Shown: positions 1-3,624, counted from the stretch's first letter. The stretch is DNA of 8,213 nt from Spirochaetaceae bacterium (GCA_031265015.1 JAISDG010000167.1:1-8213), one strand, 5' to 3'. The notes: generated by a model from the letters alone, not told the origin. Numbers and translations are program-made.

Positions 1-675
1 CCGGCCCGTACAGGGGCCGTAGCTTGTCCCGTTTACCGTCACTTCCACCCAGAACAGGCGCTCGTGTTCCGGGCCGGTCCGTTTGACCAGCCTGTAGACG
101 GGATATGCCTTATAGAGCCGCTGGCTTAGTTCCTGGAGCCGGGATTTGTTGTCCTGGGCGGCCTTTTTGTCCAGCACCCGGTCGATTTCGGGGTTTATCC
201 GGGGGGCCGCAAAGTCCCGGGCGGCCCTGAACCCCGAATCCAGGTACAGGGCGCCGATCAGGGCTTCCAGGGCGTCGGCGAGGATCGCCTTTTTGGTTCT
301 GCCCCCGGTTTGTTCCTCGCCCTTTCCCAGGAGCAGCGCCGTATCCAGCCCCAGCTCCAGGGCCATACCGGAGAGGATCTCTTCGGAAACAACCACGGAT
401 TTTATCTTCGCCAGCTCCCCCTCGTTTTTCTCGGGAAACCGCTGGTACAGCAGGGACACGGCGACGGCTCCCAGCACCGCGTCCCCCAGGAACTCCAGCC
501 GCTCGTTATTGGCCCGGACGGGACCCGCGCGGGAAAGGGCTTTGGATTCGTTGGTAACGGAACGGTGGGTCAGGGAAAGGTTCAAAAGCTCCAGGCTTTT
601 GAACCGTATCCCCGCGGAACGGCAAAATGAACGAAGTTCTTTTTTCCGTTCCGCGCCCGGAGCCGGAAGGCCCAC
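1..675 (-). CDS. rnc: Ribonuclease III, C-terminus cut by window edge
   Basis: Double-strand-specific endoribonuclease that processes rRNA precursors and other structured RNAs in the cytoplasm. The visible 225 residues start with a GTG at 675, one base after the acpP stop. An in-frame stop lies six codons upstream and no ATG lies between, so GTG is the likely start; its Shine-Dalgarno is weak (AGAAG in the end of acpP), suggesting translational coupling. The RNase III signature NERLEFLGD is at residues 57-65, with the metal-binding acidic residues expected at Glu58, Glu61 and Asp65. A second acidic pair, Asp134 and Glu137, lies in LADALEALIGALYLD. The double-stranded RNA-binding domain begins near residue 175 (DNKSRLQELSQ) and continues to the edge (FWVEVTVNGTSYGP). 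Family length is about 230-250 residues, so only a short tail is missing. It is the last visible gene of the rpmF-acpP-rnc operon. Confidence 0.95.
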   Translation of the reverse strand, partial: MGLPAPGAERKKELRSFCRSAGIRFKSLELLNLSLTHRSVTNESKALSRAGPVRANNERLEFLGDAVLGAVAVSLLYQRFPEKNEGELAKIKSVVVSEEILSGMALELGLDTALLLGKGEEQTGGRTKKAILADALEALIGALYLDSGFRAARDFAAPRINPEIDRVLDKKAAQDNKSRLQELSQRLYKAYPVYRLVKRTGPEHERLFWVEVTVNGTSYGPCTGR

Positions 676-676
676 C

Positions 677-913
677 TTACTTCTGCTGGGATTTTATGTA
701 TTCGTAGGCGTCCTTGACGGTTTCGAATTCATTGGCCTTTTCGTCGGGGATGGAAATGCCCATCTCTTCCTCAATGGCATAGACCAGCTCATAGGTGTCA
801 AGGCTGTCGGCGCCCAGGTCCTGACGGAACGAAGCTTCCATCGTTACCTTTTCGGCGTCAATTTCAAGTTTATCGGCGATGAGTTTTTTCATCTTTTCAA
901 ACAATTCATCCAT
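677..913 (-). CDS. acpP: Acyl carrier protein
   Basis: Carrier of growing acyl chains in type II fatty acid synthesis; small, acidic and cytoplasmic. The 78 residues match the usual length of about 77-80. The attachment motif GADSLDTYELV is present, with Ser37 as the expected 4'-phosphopantetheine site, followed by the acidic recognition helix (YAIEEEMGI). The ATG at 913 has a good Shine-Dalgarno (GAGGAG, about 10 bases upstream). The gene lies 28 bases after rpmF and directly before rnc, an arrangement common in bacteria. CoaD, encoded just upstream, makes the precursor of the CoA that donates the prosthetic group. There is no holo-ACP synthase gene in the window. Confidence 0.97.
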   Translation of the reverse strand: MDELFEKMKKLIADKLEIDAEKVTMEASFRQDLGADSLDTYELVYAIEEEMGISIPDEKANEFETVKDAYEYIKSQQK

Positions 914-941
914 ATTTTAGGCGCTCCTCTTCGATAAAGAC

Positions 942-1130
942 TTAGTTTTTGGCTTCCGGAACCATTACCTGTTTACCCCGGTAAAAACCGCATTTGGGGC
1001 AGGCTCTGTGCAGAAGGACCTTGTTGCCGCAGCCTGAACATTCCACCATGGTGGGAGGGGACAGTTTCATGTTTTCCGACTGCCGCCGGCGGGTTCTGGC
1101 TTTTGACGTTTTCGCTCTGGGTACTGCCAC
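942..1130 (-). CDS. rpmF: 50S ribosomal protein L32, zinc-binding type
   Basis: Component of the large ribosomal subunit. The 62-residue product begins MAVPRAKTSKARTRRRQ, the basic N-terminus typical of L32, and carries two CxxC knuckles (Cys31/Cys34 and Cys44/Cys47), so this is the C+ zinc-binding form and not a zinc-independent paralogue. The start is GTG at 1130 (not ATG), supported by GTGAGG about 8 bases upstream and by the conserved N-terminus. It is the first gene of the rpmF-acpP-rnc operon, with a clear promoter about 50 bases upstream. Confidence 0.96.
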   Translation of the reverse strand: MAVPRAKTSKARTRRRQSENMKLSPPTMVECSGCGNKVLLHRACPKCGFYRGKQVMVPEAKN

Positions 1131-1181
1131 TTGATAACCTCACTTAGCGCCGGAAGCTTTCTTTGCCTCTCCGGCGGTTTT

Positions 1182-1210
1182 AATCTAACAAAAACCGACA
1201 TTTTTGTCAA
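1182..1210 (-). promoter_or_regulatory. Sigma70-type promoter of rpmF-acpP-rnc
   Basis: On the minus strand, TTGACA (1205-1210) is followed by a 17-base spacer and TAGATT (1182-1187). The -35 box begins two bases after the coaD stop codon at 1213. The spacer contains a perfect 7-base inverted repeat (ACAAAAA at 1188-1194 and TTTTTGT at 1201-1207) that could be an operator or a weak coaD transcript end. The 5' leader would be roughly 45 bases. Confidence 0.75.
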
Positions 1211-1212
1211 TC

Positions 1213-1695
1213 TCAAGGGCCGGTAAATTTTGCCTTCAGGGCCCGTTCCACCAGGGGCGGAACCATGGCGGAGGTATCCCCCCCGAAAAAGGCCAGTTCT
1301 TTAATCGCCGAGGACCGGATCACGAAGTACCGGGGGTCGGTGGTCAGAAAAACCGTTTCTATTTCCGGATTCAGGGCCTTGTTCACCATGGAAAGTTCAA
1401 ATTCGTAGGAAAAATCCCCTTCCCCCCGGACCCCCCGGATTAAAACGGGGATGTGCCGCTCCTTCAGAAAGTCCACAATAAGCCCCGTCCACAGGCCGAC
1501 CAGGACATTTTTCCAGGGTTTTACCAGTTCCGAAACCATGCTCAGCCGTTCTTCCGCGGAAAAAAGGTACTTTTTCAGGCGGTTTTCCGCAATTATTACG
1601 GTAAGTTCGTCAAAAATAGCCGCCGCCCGTTGTATAATATTAACATGGCCCAGGGTGGGCGGGTCAAAAGAACCGGGAAAAGCGGCTTTGATCAT
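1213..1695 (-). CDS. coaD: Phosphopantetheine adenylyltransferase
   Basis: Transfers AMP from ATP to 4'-phosphopantetheine to give dephospho-CoA, the penultimate step of CoA synthesis. Starting at the ATG at 1695 the product has 160 residues, the family norm. The nucleotidyltransferase motif is FPGSFDPPTLGH, with the (T/H)xGH signature at residues 14-17. The substrate-binding region RGVRGEGDFSYEFEL and the C-terminal SS motif (IRSSAIKE, residues 126-133) are present. In-frame alternatives upstream are ATG at 1710 and TTG at 1734, but both overlap a good promoter, so I prefer 1695. No Shine-Dalgarno precedes 1695 and the predicted leader is only a few bases, so the start is less certain than the function. 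The gene is divergent from tRNA-Lys. Confidence 0.95.
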   Translation of the reverse strand: MIKAAFPGSFDPPTLGHVNIIQRAAAIFDELTVIIAENRLKKYLFSAEERLSMVSELVKPWKNVLVGLWTGLIVDFLKERHIPVLIRGVRGEGDFSYEFELSMVNKALNPEIETVFLTTDPRYFVIRSSAIKELAFFGGDTSAMVPPLVERALKAKFTGP

Positions 1696-1705
1696 GATAA
1701 GCACA

Positions 1706-1734
1706 AGCATACGGCAGTCCGCCGGAAGGTTCAA
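1706..1734 (-). promoter_or_regulatory. Candidate coaD promoter
   Basis: On the minus strand, TTGAAC (1729-1734), a 17-base spacer and TATGCT (1706-1711). Transcription would begin near 1699, leaving a leader of about four bases before the ATG at 1695. The -35 box lies in one arm of a 7-base inverted repeat whose other arm holds the divergent tRNA-Lys -35 box. Confidence 0.5.
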
Positions 1735-1752
1735 GCCGGGGAACCGGGGGGC

Positions 1753-1785
1753 TTGACCTCCGTACGCTTATCGTGCTTTTATTAT
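1753..1785 (+). promoter_or_regulatory. Promoter of tRNA-Lys
   Basis: TTGACC (1753-1758) is followed by 18 bases and TTTTAT (1777-1782); a better-looking -10, TATTAT, lies at 1780-1785 but at a long spacing of 21. A GC-rich discriminator (CGGG) follows, as is common at stable-RNA promoters under stringent control. Transcription would start a few bases before the mature tRNA end at 1797. Confidence 0.55.
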
Positions 1786-1796
1786 TCGGGTGATAC

Positions 1797-1869
1797 GGGC
1801 CGCTAGCTCAGTAGGTAGAGCAACGCCCTTTTAAGGCGTGGGTCACACGTTCGAATCGTGTGCGGCTCA
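1797..1869 (+). tRNA. tRNA-Lys, anticodon TTT
   Basis: A complete 73-base cloverleaf. Acceptor arms GGGCCGC and GCGGCTC pair with one G-T wobble. The D arm is GCTC/GAGC, the anticodon arm has stem ACGCC/GGCGT and loop CTTTTAA (anticodon TTT, reads AAA/AAG), and the T arm carries TTCGAAT. The discriminator is A. The CCA end is not encoded. It has its own promoter and is followed by an 11-base perfect hairpin. Confidence 0.96.
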
Positions 1870-1874
1870 TAAGA

Positions 1875-1915
1875 TAATTCCTTATAGGATAAGGAATTAC
1901 GGAAAACAGCTTTTC
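1875..1915 (+). terminator. Hairpins after tRNA-Lys, probable terminator
   Basis: A perfect 11-base inverted repeat (1875-1885 and 1889-1899, core ATTCCTTAT/ATAAGGAAT, loop AGG) begins five bases after the tRNA. A second small stem (GAAAA 1902-1906, TTTTC 1911-1915) follows and runs into CATTTT. No uninterrupted T run directly follows the first stem, so efficiency as an intrinsic terminator is uncertain; it may serve as a 3' processing boundary. Confidence 0.5.
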
Positions 1916-1922
1916 ATTTTAA

Positions 1923-2096
1923 ATGGATTTATGTGGCACCGTGTACGGTATTTTTTCTTATTTGGAGAAAGAATTGCCACGTATACCCAAGCCGTTTAAG
2001 ACCCACAGGCGGTCTGATTCAAAAACGTTCCCTAACGTTAATCCGGCGGCTTTAACCGAGGCTCTACTTGTTTACGATGCGTTCTCCCGCTCGTAG
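1923..2096 (+). CDS. Possible 57-residue open reading frame, doubtful
   Basis: An ATG at 1923 opens a 57-codon frame (begins MDLCGTVYGIFSYLEKEL, ends LLVYDAFSRS, stop TAG at 2094-2096). The composition is plausible for protein (PRIPKPFK, PAALTEALL), but there is no Shine-Dalgarno, the frame crosses the hairpins described at 1933-1980, and its last 25 bases overlap the end of the solo hicB on the other strand. I recognise no family. It may be a remnant of a gene carried with the accessory patch or a chance frame. Confidence 0.2.
   Translation: MDLCGTVYGIFSYLEKELPRIPKPFKTHRRSDSKTFPNVNPAALTEALLVYDAFSRS
1933..1980 (+). repeat. Nested inverted repeats downstream of tRNA-Lys
   Basis: GTGGCA (1933-1938) pairs with TGCCAC (1975-1980), and inside it ACCGTGTACGGT (1938-1949) is a 12-base palindrome followed by ATTTTTT. 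The inner part could fold as ACCG-TGTA-CGGT plus a T6 tract and act as a backup terminator for the tRNA-Lys transcript. The rest of 1984-2047 shows only the AACGTT pair noted separately. Confidence 0.35.
2021..2039 (-). terminator. Weak candidate terminator of the solo hicB
   Basis: On the minus strand AACGTT, loop AGGG, AACGTT, then TTTG: two AACGTT boxes (2024-2029 and 2034-2039) ten bases apart, about 33 bases after the hicB stop. The stem is AT-rich and short. The ten-base phasing of two palindromic boxes would also fit a protein-binding site. Confidence 0.3.
2048..2070 (+). repeat. Left arm of inverted repeat bracketing solo hicB
   Basis: GGCTTTAACC (2048-2057) followed by GAGGCTCTACTTG (2058-2070). 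The 13-base inner core matches the reverse complement of 2527-2539 exactly, and the outer 10 bases match 2542-2551 at 8 of 10 positions after a two-base gap. The arm ends two bases before the hicB stop codon. Confidence 0.7.
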
Positions 2097-2473
2097 AGAG
2101 CAATAAGGGAATCCTGCAAAACTTGAGAGAAGTTGATGTGCCTTGCCTCCGCGAAGGTATTAAGCCAGGCGGGGATGGTCAGGTTCTTCCGTATTGCCCT
2201 GGTACCGTACTTTTCCGTATAAGCGTCCATGTCCAGGACAAGGACACTTACAAATCCTCCCGGATCGGGATGGATGGTTTCAACAGGGCTTGCCCCGGGT
2301 ACAGGCTTCCCGTCCTCAAGCTCGGTGAGTACCCAGCCGGAGGCGGCGTCTGTCCCCATAAGGATAGCTTCGGCAAGAGAAGCGCCGCCGCTTGCACAGC
2401 CGGGAAGATCCGGCACTTCGACGGCATAACCGCCTTCACCTTCATAGAAAATCGCGGGATACGTCAGTTTCAT
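2072..2473 (-). CDS. hicB: Solo HicB-family antitoxin
   Basis: Predicted antitoxin and autorepressor of a type II HicAB module, with no hicA beside it in its own transcription unit. The 133-residue product starts with the HicB partial RNase H-like fold (MKLTYPAIFYEGEGGY, then VPDLPGC and GASLAEAI). It ends with a ribbon-helix-helix DNA-binding domain at about residues 94-126 (IRKNLTIPAWLN, then FSQVLQDSLIALY). I chose the ATG at 2473 because it has AGGA about 6 bases upstream; the longer TTG start at 2500 overlaps the -10 box and would not be in the mRNA. It is divergent from hicA-hicB. It may once have had its own toxin, or may act as a stand-alone regulator or as a second antitoxin for neighbouring HicA. 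Confidence 0.85.
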   Translation of the reverse strand: MKLTYPAIFYEGEGGYAVEVPDLPGCASGGASLAEAILMGTDAASGWVLTELEDGKPVPGASPVETIHPDPGGFVSVLVLDMDAYTEKYGTRAIRKNLTIPAWLNTFAEARHINFSQVLQDSLIALYERENAS

Positions 2474-2499
2474 TCGATTTCCTGAAACTTCATATTCCA

Positions 2500-2529
2500 A
2501 GTATACGCATAATACGCATAATCTGTCAA
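2500..2529 (-). promoter_or_regulatory. Promoter of solo hicB with tandem operator repeat
   Basis: On the minus strand TTGACA (2524-2529), an 18-base spacer and TATACT (2500-2505), close to consensus. Two head-to-tail copies of a 9-mer (ATACGCATA at 2503-2511 and 2512-2520) fill the spacer and the edge of the -10 box. Such placement fits repression by a ribbon-helix-helix protein, most simply HicB itself. The -35 box overlaps the inner end of the right inverted-repeat arm. Confidence 0.75.
2503..2520. repeat. Tandem 9-base direct repeat in hicB promoter
   Basis: ATACGCATA occurs twice with no gap (plus-strand orientation). It lies between the -35 and -10 boxes of the solo hicB promoter and is a candidate binding site for an autoregulatory HicB. 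Confidence 0.8.
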
Positions 2530-2551
2530 GTAGAGCCTCCCGGTTTTAGCC
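2527..2551 (-). repeat. Right arm of inverted repeat bracketing solo hicB
   Basis: CAAGTAGAGCCTC (2527-2539) plus GGTTTTAGCC (2542-2551). Read on the minus strand it begins GGCTAAAACCGGGAGGCTC and runs into the hicB promoter. It is the inverted partner of 2048-2070, and its outer part (GGCTAAAACCGGG) matches 3188-3200 at 12 of 13 positions. Confidence 0.7.
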
Positions 2552-2568
2552 AGGGCAAAAAATACTTG

Positions 2569-2597
2569 TTGACGCATGGTACTATATGTGATACTAT
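2569..2597 (+). promoter_or_regulatory. Promoter of hicA-hicB
   Basis: TTGACG (2569-2574), a 17-base spacer and TACTAT (2592-2597). The 8-mer TACTATAT occurs twice at a 12-base interval (2580-2587 and 2592-2599), the second copy covering the -10 box, so it is a candidate operator. Predicted transcription start is near 2604, the hicA ATG itself, so the message may have little or no leader. Confidence 0.65.
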
Positions 2598-2603
2598 ATA
2601 AGC

Positions 2604-2835
2604 ATGGCAGGTGTGGAAAAAATACTCGAAAAAATGAGACGGCAGCCCAACGGCATTAGCTTTCAGGAAGCGGACAGAGTCCTGGCGGCCCATGGGTACC
2701 GCTTGACGGCAGAAAGGTTCTCATTGCCAGTATATTAACAAAAACGGCGACGTCCTCACGGTTGCCAAAAGAAGCCCGCTTAAAAAAGTGTATGTTACGG
2801 CCATCCTTGAAAGAATTGACGAATACCAGGGGTAA
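2604..2835 (+). pseudogene. hicA: HicA toxin gene broken by a frameshift
   Basis: HicA is a small mRNA interferase with a double-stranded RNA-binding fold and a catalytic histidine. The frame from ATG 2604 reads MAGVEKILEKMRRQPNGISF to GYRLT (residue 35) and then goes out of register, stopping at 2736-2738 after 44 codons. From about 2710 the next frame continues the family: QKGSHCQYINKNGD, then VLTVAKRSPLKKVYV and a stop at 2833-2835. It carries the catalytic-histidine motif GSH. The locus length (232 bases) is one base over a multiple of three, so the lesion is one inserted or two deleted bases near 2706-2712; loss of a CG from ACGCGG would restore Thr-Arg-Gln-Lys-Gly-Ser-His. The repaired protein would have about 77-78 residues, normal for HicA. 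There is no good Shine-Dalgarno before the ATG. A sequencing error is the main alternative. Confidence 0.85.
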
Positions 2836-2839
2836 TTTT

Positions 2840-3193
2840 ATGAAGAAAAGCGATTATCTTAACCTTCCGTACCACATTGTTATTCAGCACATCATCGACG
2901 AGAGCGGCTCGTATTATTTTGCCGCGGTCCAGGAATTTGACGGATGTATGAGCCACGGGGATACCTACGAGGAAGCCTTTCAGAATATCCGGGAGGCCAT
3001 GGAAGGATGGATCGAAACCAAACTTGAAAACGGGTTTCCTGTTCCCGAGCCGGCGTATGAAAGCCAGTACAGCGGCAAGTTTGTACTCCGCCTTCCGAAG
3101 ACACTCCATGCCCGGCTGGCCATGGAAGCCGAAAAAGAAGGGGTTTCTCTTAATCAGTACGCATTGTACCGCCTGAGTACGTCCACAGGCTAA
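2840..3193 (+). CDS. hicB: HicB-family antitoxin, partner of hicA
   Basis: Antitoxin that would bind and block HicA and repress the shared promoter. The ATG at 2840 lies four bases after the hicA stop and has AGGGG about 7 bases upstream, giving 117 residues. The frame stays open further upstream but overlaps hicA there. The N-terminal half is the HicB fold (YYFAAVQEFDGCMSHGDTYE, then AFQNIREAMEGWIE). The C-terminal half is a ribbon-helix-helix domain at about residues 80-112 (GKFVLRLPKTLHARL, then EGVSLNQYALYRL). It is intact although its toxin gene is broken. It differs clearly in sequence from the solo HicB at 2072-2473, so the two are not a recent duplication. Confidence 0.92.
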   Translation: MKKSDYLNLPYHIVIQHIIDESGSYYFAAVQEFDGCMSHGDTYEEAFQNIREAMEGWIETKLENGFPVPEPAYESQYSGKFVLRLPKTLHARLAMEAEKEGVSLNQYALYRLSTSTG

Positions 3194-3230
3194 AGCCGGG
3201 TTATGCGCACTTCCCTTGACAGGGCGTATT
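3188..3230 (+). repeat. Loose third copy of the hicB-flanking repeat
   Basis: GGCTAAAGCCGGG (3188-3200) matches the minus-strand right arm GGCTAAAACCGGG at 12 of 13 positions. After unlike sequence, CTTGACAG (3215-3222) and GCGTATT (3224-3230) also recur in the same order as in the solo hicB promoter. It begins inside the hicB stop codon. With 2539-2551 it brackets hicA-hicB as a second inverted pair. The match is short and gapped. Confidence 0.4.
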
Positions 3231-3245
3231 TCCCGGGACTATCCT
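3216..3245 (+). promoter_or_regulatory. Promoter-like site with no gene after it
   Basis: TTGACA (3216-3221), an 18-base spacer and TATCCT (3240-3245) just after hicB. Downstream on this strand there is no gene: only a six-codon frame at 3253 and the hairpins at 3311-3350, then antisense of tRNA-Pro. It may be a relic of the repeat it lies in, or may drive a short RNA. Confidence 0.3.
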
Positions 3246-3310
3246 TAATCACATGAAAAAAGGAAATTATTAACTGTGGGGGTCTGTTACCAATTTTAAC
3301 CGCCCTAAAG

Positions 3311-3350
3311 CTCCCCCGCCGGAAGGCGGGCTCTTGGGTAGTAAGCCCGC
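3311..3350. repeat. Two overlapping, mutually exclusive hairpins
   Basis: CCCGCC (3315-3320), GGAA, GGCGGG (3325-3330) forms one stem with a tetraloop. GCGGGCT (3326-3332) with AGCCCGC (3344-3350) forms a second that shares bases with the first, so only one can form at a time. The structure lies 22-61 bases after tRNA-Pro on the minus strand and may end or process that transcript, although no T tract follows. Confidence 0.5.
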
Positions 3351-3371
3351 GGACGGAATAAAGAGTTACAG

Positions 3372-3444
3372 TCGGACAAGGCGGATTTGAACCGCCGACC
3401 TCTTGGTCCCGAACCAAGCGCGCTACCAGCTGCGCTATTGTCCG
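3372..3444 (-). tRNA. tRNA-Pro, anticodon CGG
   Basis: A complete 73-base cloverleaf on the minus strand. Acceptor arms CGGACAA and TTGTCCG pair perfectly, and the anticodon arm has stem CTTGG/CCAAG and loop TTCGGGA (anticodon CGG, reads CCG) with G37 as usual in tRNA-Pro. The T arm has GTTCAAATC. The discriminator is A; CCA is not encoded. It lies downstream of tRNA-Asp, separated by two hairpins, with little room for its own promoter. Confidence 0.95.
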
Positions 3445-3450
3445 ATAAGA

Positions 3451-3477
3451 AAAAGCCCGTCCAGACGACGGGCTTTT
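3451..3477 (-). terminator. Strong intrinsic terminator between two tRNA genes
   Basis: A perfect 11-base inverted repeat (AAAAGCCCGTC 3451-3461, GACGGGCTTTT 3467-3477, loop of five). On the minus strand the GC stem is followed by TTTTTCTT, a classic Rho-independent terminator for the tRNA-Asp transcript. It ends only about seven bases before the 5' end of tRNA-Pro. Confidence 0.8.
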
Positions 3478-3478
3478 C

Positions 3479-3502
3479 GTAAAACCGCTTTTGCGGTTTT
3501 AC
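3479..3502. terminator. Second perfect hairpin after tRNA-Asp
   Basis: GTAAAACCGC (3479-3488) and GCGGTTTTAC (3493-3502) form a perfect 10-base stem around a TTTT loop, two bases after tRNA-Asp and one base from the next hairpin. The T run lies inside the stem, as in a bidirectional terminator. With 3451-3477 it makes a tandem pair. Confidence 0.6.
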
Positions 3503-3504
3503 GA

Positions 3505-3579
3505 CGGGAGCGACGGGGCTTGAACCCGCGATCTCCGGCTTGACAGGCCAGCGTGATAAACCAGCTTCACTACGCCCCC
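3505..3579 (-). tRNA. tRNA-Asp, anticodon GTC
   Basis: A complete 75-base cloverleaf on the minus strand. Acceptor arms GGGGGCG and CGCTCCC pair with one G-T wobble, the D arm is GTGA/TCAC, and the anticodon arm has stem CTGGC/GCCGG and loop CTGTCAA (anticodon GTC, reads GAC/GAT). The T arm has GTTCAAGC. The discriminator is G73, an identity base for tRNA-Asp. CCA is not encoded. It has a good promoter just upstream and tandem hairpins downstream. Confidence 0.95.
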
Positions 3580-3594
3580 AAAACTGTTGTATCA

Positions 3595-3624
3595 AATATA
3601 CCGGAAACGAAAGGTTTTGGTCAA
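3595..3624 (-). promoter_or_regulatory. Promoter of tRNA-Asp
   Basis: On the minus strand TTGACC (3619-3624), an 18-base spacer and TATATT (3595-3600), about 15 bases before the mature tRNA 5' end. It sits in the 117-base gap after trmB and may be the only promoter for both minus-strand tRNA genes. Confidence 0.7.

Noticed and set aside
146..937. Long plus-strand open frame of 263 codons
   Set aside because: It is antisense to rnc and acpP, both identified by catalytic and family motifs; its composition (serine- and arginine-rich, low complexity) is that of a shadow frame in GC-rich sequence.
2020..2070. Integron attC site next to the solo hicB
   Set aside because: Treponemes can carry integrons with toxin-antitoxin cassettes, and CCCTAAC and GTTAAAG look like core sites, but each misses the consensus by one base, the spacing is wrong, and no integrase is present.
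2048..2551. Insertion sequence around hicB
   Set aside because: Inverted repeats are present, but there is no transposase and I find no target-site duplication at the outer edges; reported as a repeat pair instead.
2500..2600. CRISPR-like short repeats
   Set aside because: There are only two copies of each 8- or 9-mer, without spacers of constant length and without cas genes; they are promoter-associated direct repeats.
2690..2740. Programmed ribosomal frameshift in hicA
   Set aside because: No slippery heptamer, downstream pseudoknot or internal Shine-Dalgarno is visible at the break; a simple indel explains it, and HicA is not known to be made by frameshifting.
3253..3273. Six-codon frame (MKKGNY) after the orphan promoter
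   Set aside because: It is too short and has no ribosome-binding site or conserved context.
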